Below, in pieces: positions 38,934 to 47,371 of a stretch of DNA of 51,542 nucleotides. Where the stretch lies: contig ONIH01000008.1 in the NCBI GenBank assembly GCA_900317825.1, forward strand, positions 1 through 51,542. Reading direction: 5' to 3'. The notes under the pieces were generated by a model, which searched no databases, was not told the DNA's origin, and saw only the letters and a list, made by a program, of their open reading frames with translations. Each line of letters opens with the position of its first letter. The first letter of the stretch is position 1. Both the position numbers and the translations under genes were made by a program. Source of the stretch: an uncultured Lachnospiraceae bacterium. Its GTDB lineage: Bacteria > Bacillota > Clostridia > Lachnospirales > Lachnospiraceae.

Positions 38934-39727
38934 ATGCTCCCCCCTTCAAAACTATTCCTGACCTTTTCCACCAGGCTATTGAATTCAGGAGTATACTTCA
39001 TTTCCGCTGTACGCGGCCGGTTGAGTGTGACATCGACGATAGCCGACAGCCTCCCTGGATGCGGGGAAAGCACACATATCCTGTCTGAAAGGAATACCGC
39101 TTCCTGAATATTGTGTGTGACAAATATGACTGTCTTATTAGTCTGTCTCCACATACGCAGCAGATCCTCATGCAGTTTTTCCTTCGTGAACTCATCGAGA
39201 GCCGAAAACGGTTCATCCATCAGGAGAATCTCAGGCCTTATCGCAAAGGCTCTCGCGATATTTACTCTCTGCTGCATACCTCCTGACAGCTGTGATGGGT
39301 AGCTGTCTGCAAAATCCGATAGTCCTACCATCTCGAGCATATCCTTCGCCCTCTGATGTCTGTCCTTTCGTGAATAATACATCAGCTCCAGTGGGAGCTC
39401 TACATTTTTCTGGACTGTCCTCCAGTCGAATAGGACCGGCTGCTGGAATACTATCCCGAACTTCTGCATGAGTCTCTCTTCCCGTGGAAGCCGTCCAGCC
39501 ACATGGATCATTCCATCTGTCGGTTTCTGCAGATCTGCAATAGTACGAAGAAGCGTGGTCTTGCCACAACCCGACGGGCCTACCAGTGATATGAACTCTC
39601 CTTTTCTGATATCTAAGCTTACTCCTTCGAGAGCCCTGACCTCATTGCCGGAATTGTCATGGAATGTCACGTCCAGATCTTCTATAGAAATCTCCACCTC
39701 ATTCCTGCTGTTTTCTTCTGTAGTCAT
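38930..39727 (-). CDS. ABC transporter ATPase (SsuB/TauB type)
   Basis: A 265-residue nucleotide-binding subunit: Walker A GPSGCGKTT, Q-loop FQQPVLFDW, signature LSGGMQQR, Walker B ILLMDEPFSALDE and the H-loop VTHNIQEAV. It powers the two permeases that follow. The start lies 18 bases after the alcohol dehydrogenase gene behind AAGGAGG. Confidence 0.95.
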   Translation of the reverse strand: MTTEENSRNEVEISIEDLDVTFHDNSGNEVRALEGVSLDIRKGEFISLVGPSGCGKTTLLRTIADLQKPTDGMIHVAGRLPREERLMQKFGIVFQQPVLFDWRTVQKNVELPLELMYYSRKDRHQRAKDMLEMVGLSDFADSYPSQLSGGMQQRVNIARAFAIRPEILLMDEPFSALDEFTKEKLHEDLLRMWRQTNKTVIFVTHNIQEAVFLSDRICVLSPHPGRLSAIVDVTLNRPRTAEMKYTPEFNSLVEKVRNSFEGGSI

Positions 39728-39745
39728 GGTCTGCCTCCTTCCTGT

Positions 39746-40897
39746 TCAGGCTTCTATCACTCTATGGTATATACGCTTTATATCCTCTTCACTCACATCC
39801 CTTATGGTATTGCCCGGGCTTCCGGAAGCTATGGCATCATGCGCCATTTTATCGATAGCAGCAATAAACTCATCCTTATCGATACCATATTCCCTGAGTG
39901 TAGGTATATCTACTGATCTGCACAGCTTCCTAATGCATTCTATAAAAGCATCCTTCGCTTCCTCGTCCGTGCTGTCATCGCCTGCTGCTCCGAGGGCTTT
40001 TCCTAGGACTGCGAATCTCTCCACTGCTCCCTCTGCCGCATAGCTCAGACATTCTGTGATAAGCATCGCATTGCTGATACCATGTGGCACATGAAATAGT
40101 GCACCTATTGGTCTGCTCATACCATGTACTATCGTCACCGTCGAATTATTAATGGTAAATCCTGCTTCAAGAGCCGCCAGTGACATCTGTTCCCTGGCCT
40201 CTTCGTCATTACCGTCTGCATATGCCTGTGGCAGATATTTATAGATCTTCTCAGCCGCGTCTAGAGCATATACGTCTGAGAGTGGAAAAGCATGTATCGA
40301 AGTGTATGCTTCCACTGCATGTGTAAACGCGTCCATTCCTGTAGCTGCCGTCACATTTTTCGGACAGTCCATGGTAAATAATGGATCTGCCACAGCTATA
40401 TCCGGGAGCACGCTTCCCTTGAGAAGCATCTTGATCCCATCCTTTACTGAGGTGATGACAGAATACTTCGTGACTTCGGATCCTGTCCCTGCTGTAGTAG
40501 CTACTGCCACGATCTTCGGGAACTCTCCATTGAGTTCTCTCCCGTTGTAGTCTGCGATACTTCCCTCGAGTACAGACATTGCCGAAATGGCCTTTGCTGA
40601 ATCAAGCGGGCTCCCGCCTCCGACGCCTATTACGAAGTCGCTCTTATTATCTCTGAATGCCCTGACGCCATCATCTATCATCACATCTGTCGGTTCTCCT
40701 GTGATACCATCAAATATCACCGGACTGAGACCACTATCTTCGAGCCTCTCACAGATATATTCCATTGTCTGTGATGCACCCACATGCTTTCCGGTAACGA
40801 TCAGAGGCCTTCTGCCAAGTGATGCGATATACGGGACTGCTTCATCGAATGCCTCTTTTCCACTGAACACACGCGTTGGCATTGTAAACTGTGACAT
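39746..40897 (-). CDS. Iron-containing alcohol dehydrogenase
   Basis: A 383-residue group III alcohol dehydrogenase. NAD site GVGGGSPLDSAKA; metal ligands in MDAFTHAVEAYTS and the LFHVPHGISNAML segment. In this operon a plausible job is reducing malonate semialdehyde (from beta-alanine) or its methyl homologue to the hydroxyacid, which would recycle NADH during fermentation (inference from context). It begins 12 bases after the aminotransferase gene. Confidence 0.9.
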   Translation of the reverse strand: MSQFTMPTRVFSGKEAFDEAVPYIASLGRRPLIVTGKHVGASQTMEYICERLEDSGLSPVIFDGITGEPTDVMIDDGVRAFRDNKSDFVIGVGGGSPLDSAKAISAMSVLEGSIADYNGRELNGEFPKIVAVATTAGTGSEVTKYSVITSVKDGIKMLLKGSVLPDIAVADPLFTMDCPKNVTAATGMDAFTHAVEAYTSIHAFPLSDVYALDAAEKIYKYLPQAYADGNDEEAREQMSLAALEAGFTINNSTVTIVHGMSRPIGALFHVPHGISNAMLITECLSYAAEGAVERFAVLGKALGAAGDDSTDEEAKDAFIECIRKLCRSVDIPTLREYGIDKDEFIAAIDKMAHDAIASGSPGNTIRDVSEEDIKRIYHRVIEA

Positions 40898-40909
40898 TTT
40901 AAGTCCTCC

Positions 40910-42238
40910 TTATATCATCTGATCTGCTGTATCCAGCACTACATCCATTTTCTGCATTTCTTCCCTTATCTGCTCCTCGGTGATAATGAGCGGAGGAGTG
41001 ATCATTATCATGTTCTCATGGCTGAATGTGATAAATCCCATATCATGAAGCATACCTACGAGCTTCTTCATCCTGCCCTCCGGGTCTTTTCCATACGGTA
41101 CGAATGGTTCTCTCGTATGTCTGTCCTTTACCAGCTCTATCGCTGAGAATAGTCCTATATATCTGACATCACCTACAGATCTGTGCCTGCGCTTTAGATC
41201 TTCAAGAATCTCACCCAGGACCTTTCCGACCTGCTTCACGTGGCCACAGATATCATGATCAAGGTAATACTGTACACACGCCTTTCCGGCTGCGCACGCA
41301 AGAGGATGTCCATTGTATGTTAGTCCGCACAGTAGTACATGATCATCAAAATACTCTGCTATCTTTTCAGAAACTGCCACGCCGCCTAACTGGACATATC
41401 CACAGGTGACACCCTTCGCAAATGTGACAATATCCGGCACTACATCGAAATTCTGATATGCAAACATTTCTCCTGTTCTGCACCATCCAGCCATGACCTC
41501 GTCACATATCATCATGATTCCATACTTATCGCACAGCTTTCTCACTCCCGGCAGATAACCCTTCGGAGGTATTATGATCCCGTTAGTGCCTGTCACGGTC
41601 TCCATTATGATACCTGCGATATTATCAGGATTTTCAAAAAGTATCTGTTCCTCTAGCCTTCTGAGCTGCCAATCGGTGTATTCCTCTTCTGTCTCAAATG
41701 GCATATTATCATCATACATGAATGGATCACGGAACTTGATAAATCCCGGAATGCCCGGCTCTACCGGAAATCTCCTCTGTTCACCAGTCGCATTTCCTGC
41801 TCCGAATGATGAGCCATGGTAGCTTCTATATCTTGAAAAGATCTTTTCTCTTCCCGTATAGAGTCTCGCGATCTTTATCGCATTTTCATTCGCATCAGCC
41901 CCAGCATTTGTAAAAAACACCTTTCCCATACCTGGCATCAGTGATATTATCATCTCCGCGAGGTCGCCCCTATCCTTATCTGCAAATGACTCACTAATAA
42001 AAGCATACTGATCCAGCTTATTCTTTATTGCTTCATTGATCTCCCTGTTGCCATGCCCCAGATTTGCATTAACATGCAGGGATGACATATCTGTATACCT
42101 GTTTCCATCATAGTCATACAGATAAATACCCTCTGCCTTTTCTATCGGGATTGGTCTCAGATCCTTCTGTGCATTCCAGGACTGTAGCACATATTTCTTC
42201 TGTTTATCCTGTATTTCCTGTCCTATACTATTCATCAT
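40910..42238 (-). CDS. Class III (omega-amino acid) aminotransferase
   Basis: A 442-residue PLP enzyme of the beta-alanine/omega-amino acid:pyruvate family. PLP-binding lysine in TFAKGVTCGY, cofactor Asp in MMICDEVMAGWCRTG, and the FFTNAGADANENAIKIAR phosphate segment. In context it should turn beta-alanine or beta-aminoisobutyrate into the semialdehyde used by the dehydrogenase after it. The ATG at 42238 has GGAGG 6 bases upstream; a reading from 42379 would run through the leader and is rejected. First gene of a seven-gene operon. Confidence 0.92.
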   Translation of the reverse strand: MMNSIGQEIQDKQKKYVLQSWNAQKDLRPIPIEKAEGIYLYDYDGNRYTDMSSLHVNANLGHGNREINEAIKNKLDQYAFISESFADKDRGDLAEMIISLMPGMGKVFFTNAGADANENAIKIARLYTGREKIFSRYRSYHGSSFGAGNATGEQRRFPVEPGIPGFIKFRDPFMYDDNMPFETEEEYTDWQLRRLEEQILFENPDNIAGIIMETVTGTNGIIIPPKGYLPGVRKLCDKYGIMMICDEVMAGWCRTGEMFAYQNFDVVPDIVTFAKGVTCGYVQLGGVAVSEKIAEYFDDHVLLCGLTYNGHPLACAAGKACVQYYLDHDICGHVKQVGKVLGEILEDLKRRHRSVGDVRYIGLFSAIELVKDRHTREPFVPYGKDPEGRMKKLVGMLHDMGFITFSHENMIMITPPLIITEEQIREEMQKMDVVLDTADQMI

Positions 42239-42295
42239 TATCTGCCTCCATTTCCATCTGTGTTTCTTTTTATATAAATATATCCTTATCTCCGC

Positions 42296-42338
42296 GGACA
42301 CGATGACTATATATCTGGAAGCTTTTTTGTTCACAATG
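42296..42338 (-). promoter_or_regulatory. Promoter/operator region of the aminotransferase operon
   Basis: On the minus strand CATTGTGAACAAAAAA (42323-42338) matches 13 of 16 bases of the site at 33082-33097, and CATCGTGTCC (42296-42305) repeats its first ten bases exactly. A weak promoter, -35 TTGTGA (42331-42336), 17 bases, -10 TATATA (42308-42313), overlaps the first copy. Confidence 0.45.
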
Positions 42339-42377
42339 ACGAAAATAACACCAGTGATATATGCATAAAAAAGCCAC

Positions 42378-42419
42378 AAAAAAACTGGCTTGACATGGAT
42401 TCTTCCACTGTCAGCCAGT
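42378..42419 (-). terminator. Terminator of leuB
   Basis: On the minus strand ACTGGCTGACA...TGTCAAGCCAGT followed by seven T, then a second T-run. A strong Rho-independent terminator just after leuB. Confidence 0.9.
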
Positions 42420-42459
42420 CTGATCGATTTTATTATATCTCTTGAAAATTAGTCTAGCA

Positions 42460-43554
42460 TCAGATCCTCTCTGCTACTTCCCCACCCATCTGTGAGCAGC
42501 CGACTACCTTTACCTGGTCGGTGCCCTCGCGAGGTAGGATGTCTCTCGTGCGGATGCCGTCATCGAGGACTTTTCTCACGGCATTCTCTATGGCGTCTGC
42601 CTCTTCATCGAGGTCGAGGCTGTAGCGCAGGAGCATGGCTGCTGAAAGGATAGTCGCTATCGGGTTCGCGATGTCCTGTCCGGCAATGTCCGGAGCAGAA
42701 CCGCCGCTCGGCTCGTAGAGGCCGAACTTCGTCTCGTTCAGGGAAGCTGATGAGAGCATTCCAAGGGACCCTGTGATCATAGCAGCCTCATCCGATAAAA
42801 TATCTCCGAACATATTCTCAGTCAGCACGACATCGAACTGTCCAGGATCACGTACCAGCTGCATAGCGCAGTTATCAACAAGCATGTGCTCGAGCTCTAC
42901 GTCAGGATAGTCAGCCCAGACCTCTTCGGTCACTTTTCTCCAGAGACGTGAAGAATCGAGGACATTTGCCTTGTCGACAGAAGTCACTTTCTTTCTTCTC
43001 TTGCGCGCGATATCAAAGGCCTTTATAGCAATTCGCCTGATCTCGTTTTCATTATAAGTCAGGGTATCTGTCGCCTGAATCACACCGTTCAAAGACTCCG
43101 TGTGCCTCTTTCCAAAATAAAGTCCTCCGGTAAGCTCACGCACGATGATCAGGTCAAAACCCTTGTCGGCAGTAGCTTCCTTCAGAGGACAAGCCTCCTT
43201 CAGCTGAGGGTAAAGGTAAGCTGGTCTTAGATTTGCAAAAAGTCCGAGAGATTTTCTCAGTCTCAGAAGTCCGGCCTCCGGCCTCTTTTCAGGTGGAAGC
43301 TTGTACCACGGTGAAGTCGAAGTATTTCCTCCGATACTTCCCATAAGAACTGCATCCTGCTTTTTGGCGGTCTCAATAGCCTCGTCTGTCAGCGGCTCTC
43401 CGGTCGCATCGATAGAGCAGCCGCCCATCAGAATGTCTGTCCTCTCGAAATGATGGCCGTACTTTTCGGCCACTTTTTCAAGAACAGTCCACGCCGCATC
43501 AGTGATCTCCGGGCCTATTCCATCGCCCGCGATAACTCCGATCCTGTAATCCAT
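42460..43554 (-). CDS. leuB: 3-isopropylmalate dehydrogenase
   Basis: A 364-residue NAD-dependent dehydrogenase of leucine synthesis. It opens MDYRIGVIAGDGIGPEITDA; the substrate arginines lie in LLRLRKSLGLFANLRPA, the RELTGGLYFG motif and the metal/NAD region DEAAMITGSLGMLSSASL are conserved, and GSAPDIAGQDIANPIA closes the active site. GGAG 5 bases before the ATG at 43554 fixes the start; a reading from 43641 enters the mecA gene. leuA and leuCD are not in the window. Confidence 0.96.
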   Translation of the reverse strand: MDYRIGVIAGDGIGPEITDAAWTVLEKVAEKYGHHFERTDILMGGCSIDATGEPLTDEAIETAKKQDAVLMGSIGGNTSTSPWYKLPPEKRPEAGLLRLRKSLGLFANLRPAYLYPQLKEACPLKEATADKGFDLIIVRELTGGLYFGKRHTESLNGVIQATDTLTYNENEIRRIAIKAFDIARKRRKKVTSVDKANVLDSSRLWRKVTEEVWADYPDVELEHMLVDNCAMQLVRDPGQFDVVLTENMFGDILSDEAAMITGSLGMLSSASLNETKFGLYEPSGGSAPDIAGQDIANPIATILSAAMLLRYSLDLDEEADAIENAVRKVLDDGIRTRDILPREGTDQVKVVGCSQMGGEVAERI

Positions 43555-43570
43555 TTTTTCTCCTTTTCCT

Positions 43571-43601
43571 ATAAAAAGATAAAAAGGGGCAATCCCCTTT
43601 T
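43571..43601 (-). terminator. Terminator after mecA
   Basis: AAAAGGGG-ATTG-CCCCTTTT on the minus strand, then TTTTTATCTTTTTA. It is placed between the mecA stop and the leuB ribosome site, so leuB must rely on readthrough or an unseen promoter. Confidence 0.8.
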
Positions 43602-43606
43602 CATCA

Positions 43607-44365
43607 TCAAAGTCCTGCAAGAACAGGAACTGCATCTCCAAGTCTTATCGGCTCACCGTGCTCCTTCAGAAGTGCCCTGATGTCACCGTGATTTTCGATC
43701 CTGCCGGAATACTCTGAAATCGCGAAAACTGAATTCCCTAGCGTCTTCTTCGTATCCATCAGGTTCATCGTCAGATAATAACGGTCGTCCATTTTATACA
43801 AGTCAGAATCTGCATACCGGTTCATCGGATCGATCGTCCGGCAAAGCGAGATCGCATCCTCGAGATCGTCAAACGAAACGGCTACCGGAAGCAGCACTGA
43901 AGTGTCCTCAGGTGTCTGTGCCAGAAGCTCAGTGACCTTCTCAGCCGGAAGTATCGAGATGTTCTGCTTGCCCTTGAAACGTGGCGCTATAGTGTCTATC
44001 TCAACGCCCTCGTCCGGGTCCTTTTCCTCTGGCTTCTCTTCAGGCTGCTGTGCATCCTGCTGGTTCACTATCTGCACTATATCCTTGTATTTCTCAAGCA
44101 TCGAGCGGACTGCCGTCTTCCTGTCCGAAAAAATCTTTATGCTGATGGATCCATCTGAAAGCCCGACCATCTGTACATTTACCTGACCGTTCTCCGCGGT
44201 AAAATCCACCGTCTCCCTAGCCTCTTCAATGACCTCGTTCAGCAGCTTTCTCGCCTGCACCTGGTCATGCATCAGCTCCTCCATACTGTCGAAGCCTCTC
44301 GCATTAAGCTCTTCTTTAGAAACCCTGCAGGTGATCGAGTGCTTGTTCTCTTTCTTTATCAGCAT
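43607..44365 (-). CDS. mecA: Adaptor protein MecA
   Basis: A 252-residue adaptor that in Firmicutes hands substrates to ClpC/ClpP. The N-terminal substrate domain (residues 1-90; LNARGFDSMEELMHDQVQARKLL) and a C-terminal ClpC-binding domain (from about 135; ILPAEKVTELLAQ, FDDLEDAISLCRTI) are separated by an acidic, Gln/Glu/Pro-rich linker (QQPEEKPEEKDPDEG). The start follows GGGAGG. It has its own promoter at 44426-44454. Confidence 0.88.
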   Translation of the reverse strand: MLIKKENKHSITCRVSKEELNARGFDSMEELMHDQVQARKLLNEVIEEARETVDFTAENGQVNVQMVGLSDGSISIKIFSDRKTAVRSMLEKYKDIVQIVNQQDAQQPEEKPEEKDPDEGVEIDTIAPRFKGKQNISILPAEKVTELLAQTPEDTSVLLPVAVSFDDLEDAISLCRTIDPMNRYADSDLYKMDDRYYLTMNLMDTKKTLGNSVFAISEYSGRIENHGDIRALLKEHGEPIRLGDAVPVLAGL

Positions 44366-44425
44366 GAAACGTCCTCCCTTCCGTCCTCACACAATTCCCT
44401 CGCAAACATTCGTTATATTTAAAAT

Positions 44426-44454
44426 ATAATAGCACACTTGAAAAATATCTACAA
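44426..44454 (-). promoter_or_regulatory. Promoter of mecA
   Basis: Minus strand -35 TTGTAG (44449-44454), 17-base spacer ending TGC, -10 TATTAT (44426-44431), an extended -10. Confidence 0.6.
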
Positions 44455-44544
44455 TATAGTATGATACGAAAAACCAAAAGTTTCGAAATGTTGATACATG
44501 GACATTTTTGTCAAGACTGCTTTATATGATTTTGCCATTTTTGA

Positions 44545-44581
44545 TAAAAAAGGCGGAGCCGTGGATGATGCCACGACTCCG
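44545..44581 (-). terminator. Terminator of a lost gene
   Basis: CGGAGTCGTGG-CATCAT-CCACGGCTCCG with T-run on the minus strand. It follows the DUF5684-like remnant and was presumably its terminator. Confidence 0.85.
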
Positions 44582-44588
44582 TTGTGTT

Positions 44589-44783
44589 TTACTGTGGTCC
44601 GATGTATCTTGCCGAACCAAAGCCCAGGATCAGCTGGAAGATATTCGGCAGGAAAATAAGTCCAACCGCGAAAGCTCCCGACTGTCCGAATGCCTTTGCC
44701 AGCTTTACTTCAAAAGCGATACTGATCACGATATTCACGATCGGTATGATATTCAGAAGAAAAAGCCAGCCATTTTTGTATTT
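44589..44783 (-). pseudogene. 3' remnant of a DUF5684-like membrane protein gene
   Basis: An open frame of 64 codons with no start, entered directly from an in-frame TAA. It reads YKNGWLFLLNIIPIVNIVIS, then KLAKAFGQSGAFAVGL and ILGFGSARYIGPQ. These are the final helices and tail of small DUF5684-type membrane proteins. The terminator at 44545 is intact, so only the 5' part of the gene was lost. Confidence 0.7.
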
Positions 44784-45049
44784 TTATGCGAACAATCAAA
44801 AAATTGTTGACAGCCACAAATACAGATGTTAGCAAATTCTGCCTTTATATCAGATGAGCAAATACCGGGAGTACGTTTCAATCTCACCACATCTTTGCCA
44901 TTTTCAAGGCATCAGTGCTCCATCATCTTAAATCTCTCTTCTCTATGATCTTCGCCTAACGCTAAAATATCAAATCCGAATTTATCATTAATCTGTTGAA
45001 TTGTTTGTTGTCCAATTTCTTGATAAACACAAACCGGGGGTGCGGACAT
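44753..45049 (-). pseudogene. Unknown coding fragment with in-frame TGA
   Basis: From ATG 45047-45049 a frame of 45 codons (VYQEIGQQTIQQINDKFGFD, LALGEDHREERFKMMEH) reaches TGA at 44912-44914. The same frame then stays open for 52 codons (CLENGKDVVRLKRTPG, then a Cys-rich ICSSDIKAEFANICICGC) to TGA at 44753. The ATG lies in an IS-like end. I do not recognise the family. A decayed gene with one nonsense mutation is the simplest reading. Confidence 0.5.
45036..45048 (+). mobile_element. Solitary IS-end sequence
   Basis: GGGGGTGCGGACA is identical to bases 47378-47390 in the left end of the IS3-type remnant, but no transposase follows here. It separates the fragment at 44753-45049 from the Rpn tail, so it marks an old insertion, deletion or excision. 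Confidence 0.55.
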
Positions 45050-45061
45050 TTTTAATTATAA

Positions 45062-45250
45062 CTTACTAAAGGTAGAAAAAAAGGAAAAGAAGAAGGCAGA
45101 CAAGAGGGAAGACAGGAACTCAGTATGGAAATCGCGACTGATCTGCTGCAGGAAGGAGAATATCCGGTATCAGTTATATCGAGGATCAGTAAACTGTCTG
45201 AATCTGCTATAAAAAAACTGGCAGCACAGCTTAATGTGACAACCCTTTGA
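45062..45250 (+). pseudogene. C-terminal fragment of an Rpn-type PD-(D/E)XK transposase
   Basis: A 62-codon frame with the basic/acidic repeat GRKKGKEEGRQEGRQE followed by IATDLLQEGEYPVSVIS and SESAIKKLAAQLNVTTL. This is the usual tail of Rpn/YhgA-like recombination-promoting nucleases. The catalytic domain is absent; the 5' break is at the IS end 14 bases before it. Confidence 0.65.
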
Positions 45251-45297
45251 TAATGGGCTGATAGTGAGATAAGTGTCACTGGCATTCGTTGTTGTGA

Positions 45298-45326
45298 TTG
45301 AGAAAAAACTGCATCCGATATATAAT
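45298..45326 (+). promoter_or_regulatory. Promoter of the AAA-ATPase/nuclease gene
   Basis: -35 TTGAGA (45298-45303), 17-base spacer, -10 TATAAT (45321-45326), 38 bases before the start codon. Confidence 0.7.
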
Positions 45327-45364
45327 GTATGGAGATGACATCATCATGACAGGAGGTAATACCT

Positions 45365-46951
45365 ATGGCACGACGTCTTCCTATTGGTAAACAGAACTTC
45401 AAGAATATAAGAGAGAACGGCTATGTATATGTGGACAAGACCAGGTATGTCTGGGACCTGGCAAACAGCGGTCTTTCATATTTTCTCTCCCGCCCGAGGA
45501 GGTTCGGAAAGAGCCTGTTCATCTCTACGCTTGAGAGCTATTTTTCTGGGGAAAAAGAACTTTTCAAAGGACTCTATATCGAAGAAAAGGAAAATGAGAA
45601 GGGAGGGGATGCCTGGGCTAAGTATCCGATCATATCATTCTACCTGTCAGGAGGACAATATAATACACCAGAAGGCCTTGGGATCAAGCTGTCTCAGGCC
45701 CTTGATGTGGTTGAAGAAAAATACGGGCTTAAATATTATGACTCTGATTTATCAGGACGTTTTGAGAATATCATAAGAAAACTGTATGAAAAGACCGGTC
45801 GCCAGGTTGTAGTGCTTGTAGATGAGTATGACAAGCCGCTTCTTTCCACGATGATCTCGAATACAAAGCAGGAAGAGGAAAACAGGCAGCTCTACAAGGG
45901 CTTTTTCTCCGTGCTTAAGGATATGGACGGCTATCTTAAGTTCGTGTTCTTTACAGGAGTTACGAAGTTTTCTAAAGTGTCGATCTTTTCTGACTTAAAC
46001 CAGCTCAGCGATATCTCAATGGATGATGAATATTCAGGGATCTGCGGAATCACGGAGGATGAGCTTGAGGATAATTTCGGGCCGGAGATAGAGGAACTGG
46101 CCCATAAACAGAAGCTTCCGCACGAAGAATGCCTGTCAGAGCTGGCCAAAATGTACGATGGATACCATTTCTCCGCGGACGGGACAGGGGTATATAATCC
46201 TTTTTCTCTTCTGAGTGCGTTTCATAGGCGGGATTTCGGCAGCTACTGGTTCGAGACCGGGACTCCTGACATACTGATAAAGAAACTCAATACATCACGG
46301 ATGCCTCTGTATAAGCTTTCGGAAGGAGTCGTGGCGACAGAATCCGCTCTGATGAATTATCGAGTAGATGATCCTGATCCAATCCCTCTTTTCTACCAGT
46401 CAGGTTACCTTACAATCTGTGACTATGACCGGGAGTTCAGGCTGTATACACTGAAGCTGCCAAATAATGAGGTTAAGTACGGCTTTTTTGACTCGCTTGT
46501 TCCTTCTGTGTTAGGACAGTCAGAGGATGAGAATCCTGCTTCGCTTAGAAGTATGCTTATGGATCTTAGAGCCGGTAAACCGGATTCCTTTATTACCCGT
46601 ATCAGATCCCTCTTTGCCTCAATTCCCTATCCGGAAGGGAAGTCCCCTGTCTACGAGGGCGAATGGTCGAGACAACTCTACCTCATCCTTTCACTCATGG
46701 GAGCCTATACCCAGTGTGAGGTGCATATGGCAACAGGCCGCGCCGACTGTGTGGTGAAGACAGCTGACTACATCTATGTATTCGAGTTCAAGCTGGATGC
46801 TCCGGTAGAAGATGCCATGAAGCAGATAGACGATAAGGGCTATACCATACCATACATTGCAGACAGCAGAAAACTGTACAAGGTAGGAGTAGTGTTTTCG
46901 ACAGAGAAAAGAAATGTGGCGGACTATGGGGTGGAAGAAGGCAAGGATTAG
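45365..46951 (+). CDS. AAA-ATPase with C-terminal PD-(D/E)XK nuclease
   Basis: A 528-residue protein of the AAA-ATPase_like (PF09820) plus DUF1703 (PF08011) type. It opens RRLPIGKQNFKNIRENGYVY; Walker A-like loop SRPRRFGKSLFIST (about 41-54), Walker B VVVLVDEYDKPLL (about 149-161), and a C-terminal nuclease core RADCVVKTADYIYVFEFKLD. Such genes occur in many copies in Lachnospiraceae and Bacteroidetes and are treated as mobile or defence-like; the actual role is unknown. AGGAGG precedes the start. It is intact, with its own promoter, inside an otherwise decayed zone. Confidence 0.88.
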   Translation: MARRLPIGKQNFKNIRENGYVYVDKTRYVWDLANSGLSYFLSRPRRFGKSLFISTLESYFSGEKELFKGLYIEEKENEKGGDAWAKYPIISFYLSGGQYNTPEGLGIKLSQALDVVEEKYGLKYYDSDLSGRFENIIRKLYEKTGRQVVVLVDEYDKPLLSTMISNTKQEEENRQLYKGFFSVLKDMDGYLKFVFFTGVTKFSKVSIFSDLNQLSDISMDDEYSGICGITEDELEDNFGPEIEELAHKQKLPHEECLSELAKMYDGYHFSADGTGVYNPFSLLSAFHRRDFGSYWFETGTPDILIKKLNTSRMPLYKLSEGVVATESALMNYRVDDPDPIPLFYQSGYLTICDYDREFRLYTLKLPNNEVKYGFFDSLVPSVLGQSEDENPASLRSMLMDLRAGKPDSFITRIRSLFASIPYPEGKSPVYEGEWSRQLYLILSLMGAYTQCEVHMATGRADCVVKTADYIYVFEFKLDAPVEDAMKQIDDKGYTIPYIADSRKLYKVGVVFSTEKRNVADYGVEEGKD

Positions 46952-47051
46952 GAGTCAGAAGGTAGGAATCAGATAATTCTCTTTAATAGAAGCTTTGTGC
47001 TCTTGATGGGATGTTGATGTTAGTAATCGGCCTCACAGAAAGCGTGATATT

Positions 47052-47132
47052 ATGATGTTTTCATATATGAGATTTCCTGATGATACAGAAGTGACACATT
47101 CAAGTGAGAAGGCTGTGGCCGAAGGTGGTTGA
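47052..47132 (+). pseudogene. Possible N-terminal gene remnant
   Basis: A 26-codon frame MMFSYMRFPDDTEVTHSSEK ending in GG then TGA. It looks like the beginning of a small protein cut short, but I cannot name the family. The rest of 46952-47371 shows no intact gene. Confidence 0.3.
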
Positions 47133-47208
47133 ATTTAAAGGGCTCCGCGGATAGGCGAAGTCCTTTGACTTAGCGTCTCTTTGTGCCGATAATCAACTCA
47201 CAGGCAGA

Positions 47209-47290
47209 TCAAAGCACTGTGATATTAAGCTGCGAAGCGAGCTTTCTGACTGCCGACTCCGGTAATCTGCTTATACTGGGAATGAATGAA
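47209..47290 (-). pseudogene. Second Rpn-type transposase tail, inverted
   Basis: On the minus strand the frame ends SISRLPESAVRKLASQLNI-TVL-stop, clearly related to the tail at 45062-45250 (ISKLSESAIKKLAAQLNVTTL). Upstream similarity stops at once. It lies on the other side of the AAA-ATPase gene in opposite orientation. Confidence 0.6.
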
Positions 47291-47371
47291 GCCAGGCATC
47301 GAATCTATCGCTGCGTCCACCGCTGCATCAAGGCATCATTTTTTGAGCTGATATTTTTCAATTCGCTAAAG

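Noticed and set aside
42239-42379. Forty-seven extra N-terminal codons of the aminotransferase
   Set aside because: The stretch covers the promoter and leuB terminator surroundings and has no ribosome site; GGAGG lies before 42238.
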